Assembly (NCBI GenBank): GCA_016180645.1
Contig: JACPAV010000002.1
Span: 300,628 to 364,627 of the forward strand
Source: Nitrospirota bacterium
GTDB lineage: Bacteria; JACPQY01
Direction: 5' to 3'
Length of the DNA stretch: 64,000 bases
The notes beneath the pieces were generated by a model. The model did no database searches. It was given only the letters and a program-made list of their open reading frames with translations, and was not told the origin of the DNA. This document shows, one piece after another, positions 17,809 to 25,701 of the stretch. Within the stretch, counting starts at the first letter, position 1. Each line of letters begins with the position of its first letter. A program made the position numbers and the translations under genes.

Positions 17809-18963
17809 ATGCGAATACTGGTCACAGGCATCGATGGGTACATCGGCTGGCCGCTGGCGCTGCGCCTTTCCCGAAGGCTTCCGAAAGCGAAAATCGTGGG
17901 CGTGGACAATCTGGCACGCCGAAAATGGGTGCGGGAATCGAAATCCACCTCTGCAATCCCGATCCAAGGAATGGAAACCCGGCTCAAAGCCGCCCGCGCG
18001 AACGGGTTTGAACGCATCTCCTTTCAGAAATTGGACCTCACCCGGCTGGACGAAGTCCACGATCTGATCCGGCGGACCAAGCCCGACCTTATCCTTCATC
18101 TTGCGGCACAACCGTCGGCGCCCTACTCCGAGTCGAGTCCCGCACGGGCCCATTACACCCAGGCCAACAACGTGCTCGGCACGCTGAACCTGCTTTGGAG
18201 TTTGCGGAAAACGGGTTTGGAGAAAGATTGCACGTTCGTCGAAACGACCACGATGGGCATTTATGGCGCTCCGGAGATTCCGATTCCCGAGGGATTCCTC
18301 GACGTGAGCCGGGATGGAAAACAGGATCGGCTTCCCTATCCCGGCCTGGCGAGTTCCTGGTACCACATGACCAAGGCCCACGACTTCAACAACCTCTACC
18401 TCGCACACCGCCAGTGGAAACTGAAGGCGATCGATCTTCGCACGGCCATCGTCTACGGGACCGGAACCGTGGAAACGAGCGTCCATCCACACCTCGCTAC
18501 CCGTTTCGATTTCGATTTCTACTTTGGGATCGTCATCAATCGATTTTGCGCGATGGCCATGATCGGCCACCCCATCAGCATCTATGGTACGGGCGAGAGG
18601 GGCAAACCGTTCATTGCGCTGGAGGACTGCGTCGAGTCGCTCGTGCGCATCGCCGAGAAGCCGCCCGCGGGCGGTTTCCACGTTCTCAATCAGTTCACGG
18701 AGATCGTGACCATTACGGAACTCGCCCGCCTCGTGGAGGCGGCAGCGCAAGAGCTGAACTTGAAGTGCGAAATGAATTGGATCGAAAATCCGCGTTCAGA
18801 GAAGGACGTTCACAAGATGGCCGTGGACTCTCCGGCCTTTCAGCGTCTGCTCGGCGAGCCCAAAGTCCGGGTCAGCGCCGGCATCCGCGAGATCATGAAA
18901 CGTCTCCTCCCCGCCCGCCCCGTCATCGAAAACCACCGCTCCGCCATCCTGCCGAAAAAATAG
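17809..18963 (+). CDS. sqdB: UDP-sulfoquinovose synthase-like NAD-dependent epimerase/dehydratase (SQD1/Agl3 type)
   Basis: The 384-residue protein has the Rossmann start MRILVTGIDGYIGWPLAL. It follows plant SQD1 and archaeal Agl3 closely at diagnostic places: VDNLARRKW, QPSAPYSESS, YTQANNVLGTLNLLW, TTTMGIYGAPEIPIPEG, LPYPGLASSWYHMTKAHD (catalytic Tyr and Lys), INRFCAMAMIGHPISIYGTG and VLNQFTE. SQD1 adds sulfite to UDP-glucose to give UDP-sulfoquinovose, the head group donor of sulfolipid. No sulfolipid glycosyltransferase is adjacent, so the end product is open. It stands alone after a 140-nt gap from comEC; that gap shows nothing. The subfamily call is by memory of the motifs. Confidence 0.75.
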   Translation: MRILVTGIDGYIGWPLALRLSRRLPKAKIVGVDNLARRKWVRESKSTSAIPIQGMETRLKAARANGFERISFQKLDLTRLDEVHDLIRRTKPDLILHLAAQPSAPYSESSPARAHYTQANNVLGTLNLLWSLRKTGLEKDCTFVETTTMGIYGAPEIPIPEGFLDVSRDGKQDRLPYPGLASSWYHMTKAHDFNNLYLAHRQWKLKAIDLRTAIVYGTGTVETSVHPHLATRFDFDFYFGIVINRFCAMAMIGHPISIYGTGERGKPFIALEDCVESLVRIAEKPPAGGFHVLNQFTEIVTITELARLVEAAAQELNLKCEMNWIENPRSEKDVHKMAVDSPAFQRLLGEPKVRVSAGIREIMKRLLPARPVIENHRSAILPKK

Positions 18964-18988
18964 CAGGGCTGGCGTTCAGCGCGCTAAT

Positions 18989-19063
18989 TCAGGAGGCGGA
19001 CGAACGGAGGGCCTTGGCGCCCGGAAAGATGGCGCGTTGGCCAAGGAGTTCCTCGATGCGGAG
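18989..19063 (-). pseudogene. eno: 25-codon remnant of a second enolase gene (3' end)
   Basis: The minus-strand frame reads [20 protein letters not shown], then four more residues and a stop at 18989. The intact enolase at 29863-31143 ends [24 protein letters not shown]. About 55 of 66 bases agree by eye. Similarity ends sharply upstream at 19063. It is a relic of a different or divergent copy, since a recent duplication would be more alike. Confidence 0.8.
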
Positions 19064-19090
19064 ATGAGGCACCCCGCGTGAACCCAACCT

Positions 19091-19119
19091 TTGCCTGTTC
19101 GGTACTGTAACAATACAAT
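19091..19119 (+). promoter_or_regulatory. Promoter of the cysteine desulfurase gene, probably leaderless
   Basis: TTGCCT (19091-19096) and TACAAT (19114-19119) are exactly 17 nt apart. TACAAT ends 6 nt before the ATG at 19126, so transcription would begin at or next to the start codon. No ribosome binding site is present. Confidence 0.55.
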
Positions 19120-19125
19120 GGCGCC

Positions 19126-20256
19126 ATGATTTACCTTGACCACAACGCCACAACGCCCGTGTTGCCGGAGGTACTTGAGACGATGATGCCCTACTTCACC
19201 AAGGAATGGGGCAACCCCTCCAGCAGCTACAAATTCGGATCCAAATTGAAAACCGTGATCGAGCAGGCGCGGGAGCAGGTAGCTCAACTGATAGGCGCGC
19301 ACCCAATGGAAATCATCTTCACCTCGTGCGCCACGGAGAGCAACAACGCGGCGATCCATGCAGTGCTCAAAGCCAATCCGGGCAAGCGGCACATCATCAC
19401 GTCATCTGTGGAACATTCGTCGGTGCTCAACTACTGCAAGGCACTGGAGAAGGATGGTTATCGCGTCACGTATCTGCCGGTGGATCGCGAAGGGCTGATG
19501 AAGCCGGCGGATTTGGAGACTGCGATCACCGGCGAAACGGCCATCGTCTCATTGATGTGGGCGAACAACGAGACGGGGGTGCTGTATCCGGTGAAAGAAA
19601 TCGCGGAGATTTGCCGGTCCCGCGGGGTATTCTTCCACTGTGATGCGGTGCAGGCAGCGGGCAAAGTGGAAATCGACGCACGAAAAGCGCCCTTAGACTT
19701 CCTTTCACTGACAGGCCACAAATTTCATGCGCCGAAGGGCATCGGGGCGTTGTACATCCGCCGAAAGGCGCCGTTTTCACCTCTCATCGTTGGTGGGCAT
19801 CAGGAGCGACGTCTGCGCGGGGGAACCGAGAGCGTCCCGTTGATCGTTGGGATGGGCAAGGCGGCGGAGTTGGTGGGCAAGAGTCTGCCCGCCTACGACA
19901 AGAGAGTCGGGCCGTTGCGTGATGCGTTGGAGGCCGGGATCCTTGGGTCAATTCCTTACGGGGAATTGAATGGGCATAAGACCTTCCGTTTGGCGAATAC
20001 CACCAACCTCACATTCAGAGGAATCGAATCGGAGGCTTTGCTTTTGCTGCTCGATCAGGAGGGAATATGTGCCTCATCGGGATCGGCCTGCCTTGCCGGG
20101 TCGGACGAACCTTCGCACGTCGTCAAGGCCATGAAGCCCGATTCCTCCGCTTCCCGTCAGATGATCCGATTTTCGCTGGCCCCTTCGAATACGTCCGATG
20201 AGGTATCGGCAGCCGTCGGGGCCGTGCTCCACGCTGTCACCGATTTGCGGGGCTGA
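19126..20256 (+). CDS. Cysteine desulfurase (NifS/IscS family)
   Basis: This PLP enzyme takes sulfur from cysteine as a persulfide for Fe-S clusters, tRNA thiolation or DNA phosphorothioation. It is 376 residues: MIYLDHNATTPV, GHKFHAPKG with the PLP lysine K199, RGGTESVPLIVGMG, and the persulfide cysteine C322 in SSGSACLAG. The long loop around SSGSACxxG is that of the NifS/IscS group. No IscU, suf or thiI gene lies beside it. It is followed 10 nt later by the DUF6883/DUF4926 pair. Because the dnd operon lacks dndA, this enzyme is a candidate sulfur donor for DndC; that is inference. Confidence 0.92.
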   Translation: MIYLDHNATTPVLPEVLETMMPYFTKEWGNPSSSYKFGSKLKTVIEQAREQVAQLIGAHPMEIIFTSCATESNNAAIHAVLKANPGKRHIITSSVEHSSVLNYCKALEKDGYRVTYLPVDREGLMKPADLETAITGETAIVSLMWANNETGVLYPVKEIAEICRSRGVFFHCDAVQAAGKVEIDARKAPLDFLSLTGHKFHAPKGIGALYIRRKAPFSPLIVGGHQERRLRGGTESVPLIVGMGKAAELVGKSLPAYDKRVGPLRDALEAGILGSIPYGELNGHKTFRLANTTNLTFRGIESEALLLLLDQEGICASSGSACLAGSDEPSHVVKAMKPDSSASRQMIRFSLAPSNTSDEVSAAVGAVLHAVTDLRG

Positions 20257-20266
20257 CTTCTCTCTC

Positions 20267-20599
20267 ATGAAACTTCCGGCGGACACGGTGATCGCCCCCG
20301 AGAAGGTGACGCGATACCTGCTTGTACAGTATGCCCGTGGCGACAAGTCAAAGTTTCTGGCGGCGGCAGGCTATTCTCTCGAAGACCCTGACAGGCTCCT
20401 CCACGATCTCCGCGCGCAGATTCTCCCGTTGGAGGCAACGGCCGTGGAATCGAATCAGTTCGGGGAATATTTTGAAATCCGAGGCACGCTGACCGGCCCC
20501 AACGGCGTAACGTTGGCTATCCGAACCATCTGGCTCAAGGAACGTTTGTCCGGCGCCACGAAATTCGTTACACTAATTCCAGACAGGCGGAAAAAATGA
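20267..20599 (+). CDS. DUF6883-family small protein, copy 2 of 2
   Basis: The product is 110 residues, MKLPADTVIAPEKVTRYLL, paralogous to the protein at 5597-5923. I use the ATG at 20267; an earlier in-frame start at 20198 would lie inside the cysteine desulfurase gene. Shared blocks are GDKSKFLAAAGYSLEDPDRL, ILPLEA, EIRGTLTGPNG and TKFVTLIPD. It begins 10 nt after the desulfurase stop, suggesting cotranscription. The stop overlaps the DUF4926 start by 4 nt. Confidence 0.75.
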   Translation: MKLPADTVIAPEKVTRYLLVQYARGDKSKFLAAAGYSLEDPDRLLHDLRAQILPLEATAVESNQFGEYFEIRGTLTGPNGVTLAIRTIWLKERLSGATKFVTLIPDRRKK

Positions 20600-20838
20600 C
20601 GGAATTGACATTGTACAGAGATGCCGTGCTCACGGCCGACCTGCCCAAGCATGGCCTCAGGCGTGGCGATATCGTCAAATTGGTGGACCACCATGTTGCT
20701 CCAGATGGGACGGAGGGTTACTCCATCGAGGTGTTCAATGCCGTGGGCGACACCATCGCCGTCACCGCCGTTCCAGCCGCTTCGCTCGAACCCCTAAGCG
20801 AGAACGAAATCCTCTGCGTCCGCCCCCTCGCCGCGTAA
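20596..20838 (+). CDS. DUF4926-family small protein, copy 2 of 2
   Basis: The product is 80 residues: MTELTLYRDAVLTADLPKHG, then GLRRGDIVKLVDHH, GYSIEVFNAVGDTIAVTAV and the ending CVRPLAA. It is the paralogue of 5920-6162 and has the same ATGA coupling to its DUF6883 partner. The conserved pairing, order and overlap in two places support a two-component module in which this may be the neutralising partner. Confidence 0.75.
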   Translation: MTELTLYRDAVLTADLPKHGLRRGDIVKLVDHHVAPDGTEGYSIEVFNAVGDTIAVTAVPAASLEPLSENEILCVRPLAA

Positions 20839-20919
20839 TATCGTCCGATTCCCCCCGCCTCAGGGTCCACCCCCTACCTGAAGCTTCGTCCAAATGTGCC
20901 AAACCCCATGCCTTACCCC
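20839..20919. repeat. Downstream repeat of the DUF6883/DUF4926 module
   Basis: The sequence after the stop (ATCGTCCGATTCCCCC) and the 24-bp repeat at 20896-20919 (GTGCCAAACCCCATGCC) match the regions after the other DUF4926 ends at 6163-6255 and 6838-6930. The repeat therefore travels with the gene pair. Confidence 0.55.
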
Positions 20920-20988
20920 GGCCGTGCGGTTGCCGCTCGGGCCGCTCTTGAGGAGCGTGGAGGCCTCTGCTAGACTCCGATTGAGATC

Positions 20989-21162
20989 ATGACCATTACC
21001 ACGCTCGCCCAAACTATCCGCCACCTTCCTACTCCGGACCGGATCAAGCTCTTTGATCGGCTTGGCCCGACGCTGGAAGATTACCTTCTCGCCAAGATAG
21101 CCTACGACCGCTTCAGGAAGGCATCTCACAAGCGGATTCCCTGGGCGGACCTCAAGCCCTGA
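20989..21162 (+). CDS. Small RelB-like antitoxin
   Basis: A 57-residue frame, MTITTLAQTIRHLPTPDRIK, continues LFDRLGPTLEDYLLAKIAYD and ends RIPWADLKP. It lies 2 nt before a RelE/ParE-type toxin, the canonical antitoxin position, and its C-terminal basic/Trp tail is typical of toxin-wrapping antitoxin ends. No other reading frame is plausible here. Confidence 0.6.
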   Translation: MTITTLAQTIRHLPTPDRIKLFDRLGPTLEDYLLAKIAYDRFRKASHKRIPWADLKP

Positions 21163-21164
21163 CG

Positions 21165-21443
21165 TTGTACAAGGTCGAATTCCTCGAGGAAGCCGCACAG
21201 GACTGGCTTGACCTCGATCATTCCGTCCGCAAGAGACTTTTCGCGGCCATTGAACGATTGAGGTCGCATCCCGATCTGTACGGGAAACCTCTCGCCCAGC
21301 CTCTCCACCGTCTGCGACGCATCCGAAGCGGCGACTTCCGAATCGTCTACAGGGTGAACGAAGGAACCAAGACGGTCGAAGTTGGAGTCGTCTGCCACAG
21401 ATCGCAGGTCTACCAAATCGCCCTCCGTCGCCGGCTCGTCTGA
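21165..21443 (+). CDS. RelE/ParE-family toxin
   Basis: The product is 92 residues with a TTG start, MYKVEFLEEAAQDWLDLDHS, then FAAIERLRSHPDLYGKPL, LHRLRRIRSGDFRIVYRV and VGVVCHRSQVY. This is the mRNA-interferase/gyrase-toxin fold with the typical R.R.G.FRI.Y strand and terminal RSxVY. The start is 2 nt after the antitoxin stop, so the pair is one operon. It converges with the dnd operon. Confidence 0.8.
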   Translation: MYKVEFLEEAAQDWLDLDHSVRKRLFAAIERLRSHPDLYGKPLAQPLHRLRRIRSGDFRIVYRVNEGTKTVEVGVVCHRSQVYQIALRRRLV

Positions 21444-21852
21444 ACCTCCCGCATAACGCCGCGGTTCACGCGCGCCAAGGGGGAGTGGCACAATCGGGGT
21501 ACATTCAAAACCACGCTCTGGCGGAATTGCGAGATCCGCGCTGTCGGGGGGAATCGGGGGACGCCATACTTATTTGTGAATTGAGTACGGTATCCCGGGA
21601 ATCCAGACCGTATCGAGCCATCGAGAGAATGCTCACAATCACGTTGTCGGGATCAGCCTTGTCCGTGCTGCCCCACGGAGTGTCAGAACACGCCGGACTC
21701 AAAGTATCAACCCCCATGCGCCATGCCAGCCGCCGCGAAATGTCCTGTGTCTAGAGTTGACCCCACTGCCCGCTAGAGTTGACCCCACTGCCCGCATCAA
21801 CCCCCATGCCTGACCCCCGCCAGCCGCCGTTGATTTCACCTTCACCCGCAGA
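21444..21852. repeat. Intergenic repeat cluster between the toxin and dnd operons
   Basis: It holds a third copy of the palindromic repeat (21552-21603, arms GGGGGACGCCATAC and GTACGGTATCCC), two 24-bp-type repeats (21704-21726 and 21794-21817) and a tandem duplicate of TAGAGTTGACCCCACTGCCCG (about 21751-21793). No gene is supported. Confidence 0.6.
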
Positions 21853-22851
21853 TCAGGGAAATAGCACCTCCGAAAAGGATGGGAAGTATCGATACACCTC
21901 CGCATATCTCTTGACATCCGATTCAGGCACGCCGGGCACGCGCAGTTTTCCTGAGGATATCTTGGGCAACTGCGAGTTAAGATGACGAATTTCTTTCGGC
22001 GTCAGACAGGGCGCCTTTATGTGGCAAGGATCGGAACTGGCGCGAATGAACGGCAACGTATCAAAGTTGCACTCTAGGAATTTCTGCTCCTCTTCCGCAC
22101 GGAAAAAGATTCCACCGACCGTAACCATCTGGGCTCCATCCTTGTAGCGGAAGTGAAATAGTTGCCGATATTGGACCTTTTCATTCAGCGGAAGCATTGA
22201 ATTTCGCAAAGATATTTGCTCGGAAATTACGTTATCAATGACCTTGCGAAACACGCTAGCAAGCCCTTGACCACGCAAGTCAGTTCCAGAAGTGCCAGCC
22301 GGCAGTTGCCCCCCCAAAAGCTCCTTGGCGATACGCAGGCGATACTCGTCGAGATCGAACGTTTTGCCAGTTTCCTTTTCATACGTTTCGCGATCCTCCT
22401 TGGCTGGCTCGGCGTCTGGGTGTGCGTTTACGGTGACTACCAACGAACTGCCGCTGGCCGCACGCAGACAGACGGTTGCGATATCCCCCAATATTCCAGT
22501 ATCAAGACGATTCTCGTAGTCCAACCATGCGATGGTGCGACGCCGCCAGTCTATTGTAGGCAGAACCTCACCAGAGTTTGCAAACTTCAATTGTATGCAC
22601 CGGTAAGGGCGGTTGAATCGGAAGCAGGCTCTCGACGACGTTTCTTTTTCAATACTCAGCATGTTGGTTATGCCGAGTTCGCGATGGAGGAGTTGGAAAT
22701 CGCTGAAGTAGATGGAGCCAAATCCCACGTAGCGGTATTCCTGAATCCGCTGGAAGGGATGCAGACGTTCGAACGCCGCACACAGCATCCTCCGTTCAAT
22801 CGCCTTTCCCGGACGCAGTGCATAGTTGATGATTCGGAAGCTGTCCGACAC
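21853..22851 (-). CDS. Methyltransferase-like protein, last gene of the dnd operon
   Basis: This is a 332-residue protein with a GTG start that overlaps the GHKL stop by one base. The segment YRYVGFGSIYFSDFQLLHRE, then LGITNMLSIEKE, resembles the first and second strands of a Rossmann-type methyltransferase (a VGFGS loop and an acidic strand end), but no clear catalytic motif such as NPPY is present. Further parts (TIAWLDYENRLD, GDIATVCLR, SSLVVTVNAHPD) fit later strands. I recall similar proteins annotated as O-methyltransferase-like. The role is unknown; its position suggests a dnd accessory or restriction function. It is visibly less GC-rich than dndC/dndD. Confidence 0.6.
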   Translation of the reverse strand: MSDSFRIINYALRPGKAIERRMLCAAFERLHPFQRIQEYRYVGFGSIYFSDFQLLHRELGITNMLSIEKETSSRACFRFNRPYRCIQLKFANSGEVLPTIDWRRRTIAWLDYENRLDTGILGDIATVCLRAASGSSLVVTVNAHPDAEPAKEDRETYEKETGKTFDLDEYRLRIAKELLGGQLPAGTSGTDLRGQGLASVFRKVIDNVISEQISLRNSMLPLNEKVQYRQLFHFRYKDGAQMVTVGGIFFRAEEEQKFLECNFDTLPFIRASSDPCHIKAPCLTPKEIRHLNSQLPKISSGKLRVPGVPESDVKRYAEVYRYFPSFSEVLFP

Positions 22852-24215
22852 TATTCTTCCCCTTCGGCTTCGTAGCGCATGAAATATTCGAACGTTTTCT
22901 CCCCAACGCCAGTGAAGGTTTTCGATTTAAGAATCAGCTTGGCTCTCTCAACCTCACTCGCAGGCTTCCAGTATTGAATTCTACACATTCTCGGCCCGGC
23001 AGCGGCGGGAGCCATTGACGGAGCTACGAAATTACCCCCACGCTTAATCATGTTGACCTGTTTCGAGTCGGCGGTCTCGATTGCATTTTCGAGGGGATGT
23101 TGGCCCTCACCGGCAGTCTTTTCCTTGACAAGATTAGTTAGAAAAGTCAGTACCGGCCTGGTCATCTCGATCATCTCGCGCTGGACAGCCTTGTAGACGG
23201 GGGAGTCGGCGTCCACTCCGGTTTTCGTCGTTGTCCAAGGCAGCAAAGAACCATCATCAGAGTCGAGATAAGCGTAGCCACGAAAATAGGCAAAATCAGG
23301 ATGGTATGCCCGCATGTTGTGACGATTCCCCCAGACTGTTGCGTCTGATTGGTCGGCGCGCAATATTAGGCGTCCGTTGCAGAAGACATACCAGCCGCCA
23401 TCGTGGAAGCTACGCTCCGCAACGCCAGCATATAGCCTTACTCGCACCGGCGGGCCCGGCTTACCTACGAGTATTTTGCTCGGATAAGACTTCTCCACAT
23501 AGCCGGGCTGCAACATCTTCGAAACAAAAAGCTCCTGCGGATCATGCTTGATCGGCAGACCGTTCAAGGTGATGGCAAGCTCGCGATCCAAAGTTAAGGG
23601 GTGAGCTTGGCTCATCTCCTCTGCAAGCCTGCTCTTAAAGTTATCCAATGCGAAAGTATCCGCAACATTCGCCAGGAGCCGGTCGACCTCGATGCGCGTG
23701 CCGGTGTCCTTCTCCGGAACGTGCAAACCAGTCTCTAGTTCACTGAAAGTGAAGTGCCACTCCTCGGGAGATTGGGCATCAGCCATCCATTGATCCACAT
23801 CGACATCCACCGTGAATCGCGCCTCCCTTGTTGTCGAGCGCACGACAAAATGGCGTCCAAGCCTAAAGAAGGTCCGCTTCATGCCTACTCCGAACTGTCC
23901 CATTGAGCCAGGGGTGCCCTCAGTTTCTTCTGGCCGCCCAAAGCGAAATGCGTAGCCGCGTGCGACATCAACGGGAATTCCGCCACAGTTATCGGCAATG
24001 AGAAAATGCCTAGCATCCAGTTTCATTTCCACCCTTAGCCCGCCATAGTTGCCAGCGGGACGAAGTCTCCGTGCTCCGTCCACCGAATTATCTACGAGAT
24101 CAAGAATGGCTCGCGTTAGCGGGATGTCCCTTGTGAGCATGTGAATGAAGAATTCCTTTGTTGGAGACGCATTGATGAGCTTCTGCCCACCTTGGGAGGA
24201 TGAAGTAGGTGCCAT
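22851..24215 (-). CDS. GHKL (Hsp90/MORC-like) ATPase of the dnd operon
   Basis: The product is 454 residues. The ATP-binding motifs are an N-box at residues 38-47 (DLVDNSVDGA), G1 at 75-79 (IADNCGGIP) and G2 at 106-113 (GQFGVGMKR). This is the GHKL fold of Hsp90, MutL and MORC. The start was set at the ATG 24215, which has GGGGGGAGG 8 nt upstream; the frame is open further but would overlap the previous gene. It starts 4 nt after the HerA stop and its own stop overlaps the next gene. MORC/GHKL ATPases occur in other defence systems; here it probably acts with the HerA and methyltransferase-like neighbours. Confidence 0.8.
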   Translation of the reverse strand: MAPTSSSQGGQKLINASPTKEFFIHMLTRDIPLTRAILDLVDNSVDGARRLRPAGNYGGLRVEMKLDARHFLIADNCGGIPVDVARGYAFRFGRPEETEGTPGSMGQFGVGMKRTFFRLGRHFVVRSTTREARFTVDVDVDQWMADAQSPEEWHFTFSELETGLHVPEKDTGTRIEVDRLLANVADTFALDNFKSRLAEEMSQAHPLTLDRELAITLNGLPIKHDPQELFVSKMLQPGYVEKSYPSKILVGKPGPPVRVRLYAGVAERSFHDGGWYVFCNGRLILRADQSDATVWGNRHNMRAYHPDFAYFRGYAYLDSDDGSLLPWTTTKTGVDADSPVYKAVQREMIEMTRPVLTFLTNLVKEKTAGEGQHPLENAIETADSKQVNMIKRGGNFVAPSMAPAAAGPRMCRIQYWKPASEVERAKLILKSKTFTGVGEKTFEYFMRYEAEGEE

Positions 24216-24219
24216 GCGT

Positions 24220-25701
24220 CTACCTCCCCCCATCACGCCAGAATTGGCGGGCTGGGCCGGTGATGAGCTTGCCTTGCAAGCGCAGAGCGGCTTCGGCTTT
24301 CGTGAGTTTCTGATGAACCACACCGCCGAGGATCATTCGTTGTTCGGCGTCTTTCAGCGTGTGCGGCGAGAAGTGGGCTCCGCATTCGGCCAACTCGGCG
24401 AAATTGGTATCGTTGGCGCCCGGCGTCAGGAATTTATCGGCGTCCTGCGAAGCCAGCCAGACGGGGAAGCCCCATGATCGACCCTGCCTCGCGAGCAGGC
24501 TCAGCAGGCCGGCCTTGCTCTCCTTCGGCAGAATCAGATGCGCTTCATCCACAAATAGCACCATCTTGAGAGGCTGGATGTCATTCTTCACGGCCAGTTG
24601 CCGGCTCAATTTCTTGATGAGGAAGTTCAGAATGAGGGCGGCCGACAATGCCTTCGTATCGTTGTCCGTCCCGAACTCCTTGAAATCGATGACCAGGGAA
24701 CCATTCAACCATTCCTCCGGGGTGATCGCGGTCCGGGCGGAGGCGAACAGATTGAACCGCTCGATCTTTTGAACGATGCGCTGTTCAACACCCTCCGTGC
24801 CGCTGTTCACGAGCTCCGCCGACAAGGACGCGAAATCCGGTTCGGCGAGTCGCTGGTAGCAGTCGCTGAGATTGCCCTCCTGTCTAGCGCCGAGTTGCGG
24901 CGCGAAGCATCGGATAAGGCCCGCCATCTCGTAGGCAACCTGGGCATTCTGTGTTGGGTTCTGATGGCGGTAGAGTGGGTTGATCGGCAGGCTCTGCTGG
25001 ATCAGGCGGACATACCGCGCGCCGGTCTGTTCCAGGAAGCGCCTGCGATTCTCCGTCTGCCTTGCGTCCTTGGGATTGTCTTCAAGCTCGCCCTTCATGT
25101 CGAAAAACACGAAACGAACGCCACCATTCGCCGCTTGCGCCAGGAGGTCGAGCGCAAGCTGGCTCTTGCCGCTGCCGGGTTGACCGGAAATCACCAGCAA
25201 GCCGTTGTTCGTGCCCGGACCGTTTACCGACCATTCCGGACCGTCCGTCAATACTTTCAATTTCACTTCGGTCTCGACCACCGGCATCGGTCGAGCGACG
25301 GGCTCCGCGCCGGGAAGCCCAGACTCGCCACTCGCCAAACGCAAGAGAGACGCCACGAACCGGGCCTGATCGTTCCCCGATTCCGACCATATCTGCCCCA
25401 AGCGTTGGCAGCCAAACTCAAAGTGACGACGAAACTCCTGCCGGTACCCGGCTTCGTCGAGGGTCCGTCCGGCCCGGTGGTTCAATGCGGCGCGGACCAG
25501 ATCCCGGAGATCATCGCCGACAACCTGCTCGTCATTCAGCGTCACGCCTTTGGAGTCCTTGGGTTTGTACTCGGTGGGCACGCCCTGCCCCAGAGCGAGG
25601 AAGAGCGCCGCGCGTCCGACAATCGCCTGATTCCGCGCGCCGACGCGGGCAAAGACGTTCTCGATGAACTCGTGAGCTTCGCCGCTGGTCTCGAATTTCA
25701 T
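24220..25701 (-). CDS. DndE-like domain fused to a HerA/FtsK-type ATPase
   Basis: The product is 493 residues from the ATG at 25701 (ATGA overlap with the preceding gene). Residues 1-105 match the DndE pattern: GARNQAIVGRAALFLALGQG, then VTLNDEQVVGDDL and FRRHFEFGCQRLGQI, like the GxxxNxxxRxA and HxxxGxxxL marks of DndE. Residues 160-493 are a HerA/DUF87-type pump ATPase: Walker A GQPGSGKS at 173-180, FFDMKGELED, Walker B MVLFVDEAH at 380-388, and the ending KLITGPARQFWRDGG. DndE binds nicked DNA and is essential for phosphorothioation; HerA-type ATPases occur in the DndH/DptH restriction factor. A fusion would join modification and motor activity in one chain. Confidence 0.75.
   Translation of the reverse strand: MKFETSGEAHEFIENVFARVGARNQAIVGRAALFLALGQGVPTEYKPKDSKGVTLNDEQVVGDDLRDLVRAALNHRAGRTLDEAGYRQEFRRHFEFGCQRLGQIWSESGNDQARFVASLLRLASGESGLPGAEPVARPMPVVETEVKLKVLTDGPEWSVNGPGTNNGLLVISGQPGSGKSQLALDLLAQAANGGVRFVFFDMKGELEDNPKDARQTENRRRFLEQTGARYVRLIQQSLPINPLYRHQNPTQNAQVAYEMAGLIRCFAPQLGARQEGNLSDCYQRLAEPDFASLSAELVNSGTEGVEQRIVQKIERFNLFASARTAITPEEWLNGSLVIDFKEFGTDNDTKALSAALILNFLIKKLSRQLAVKNDIQPLKMVLFVDEAHLILPKESKAGLLSLLARQGRSWGFPVWLASQDADKFLTPGANDTNFAELAECGAHFSPHTLKDAEQRMILGGVVHQKLTKAEAALRLQGKLITGPARQFWRDGGR

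Noticed and set aside
21444-21852. A RAYT or IS200-like transposase gene near the repeat cluster
   Set aside because: The short minus-strand frame there has no HuH or catalytic Tyr pattern.
22216-22875. A 219-codon plus-strand frame inside the methyltransferase-like gene
   Set aside because: The minus-strand gene is coupled to its upstream neighbour and has a coherent protein; the plus frame lacks a start signal and any family pattern.
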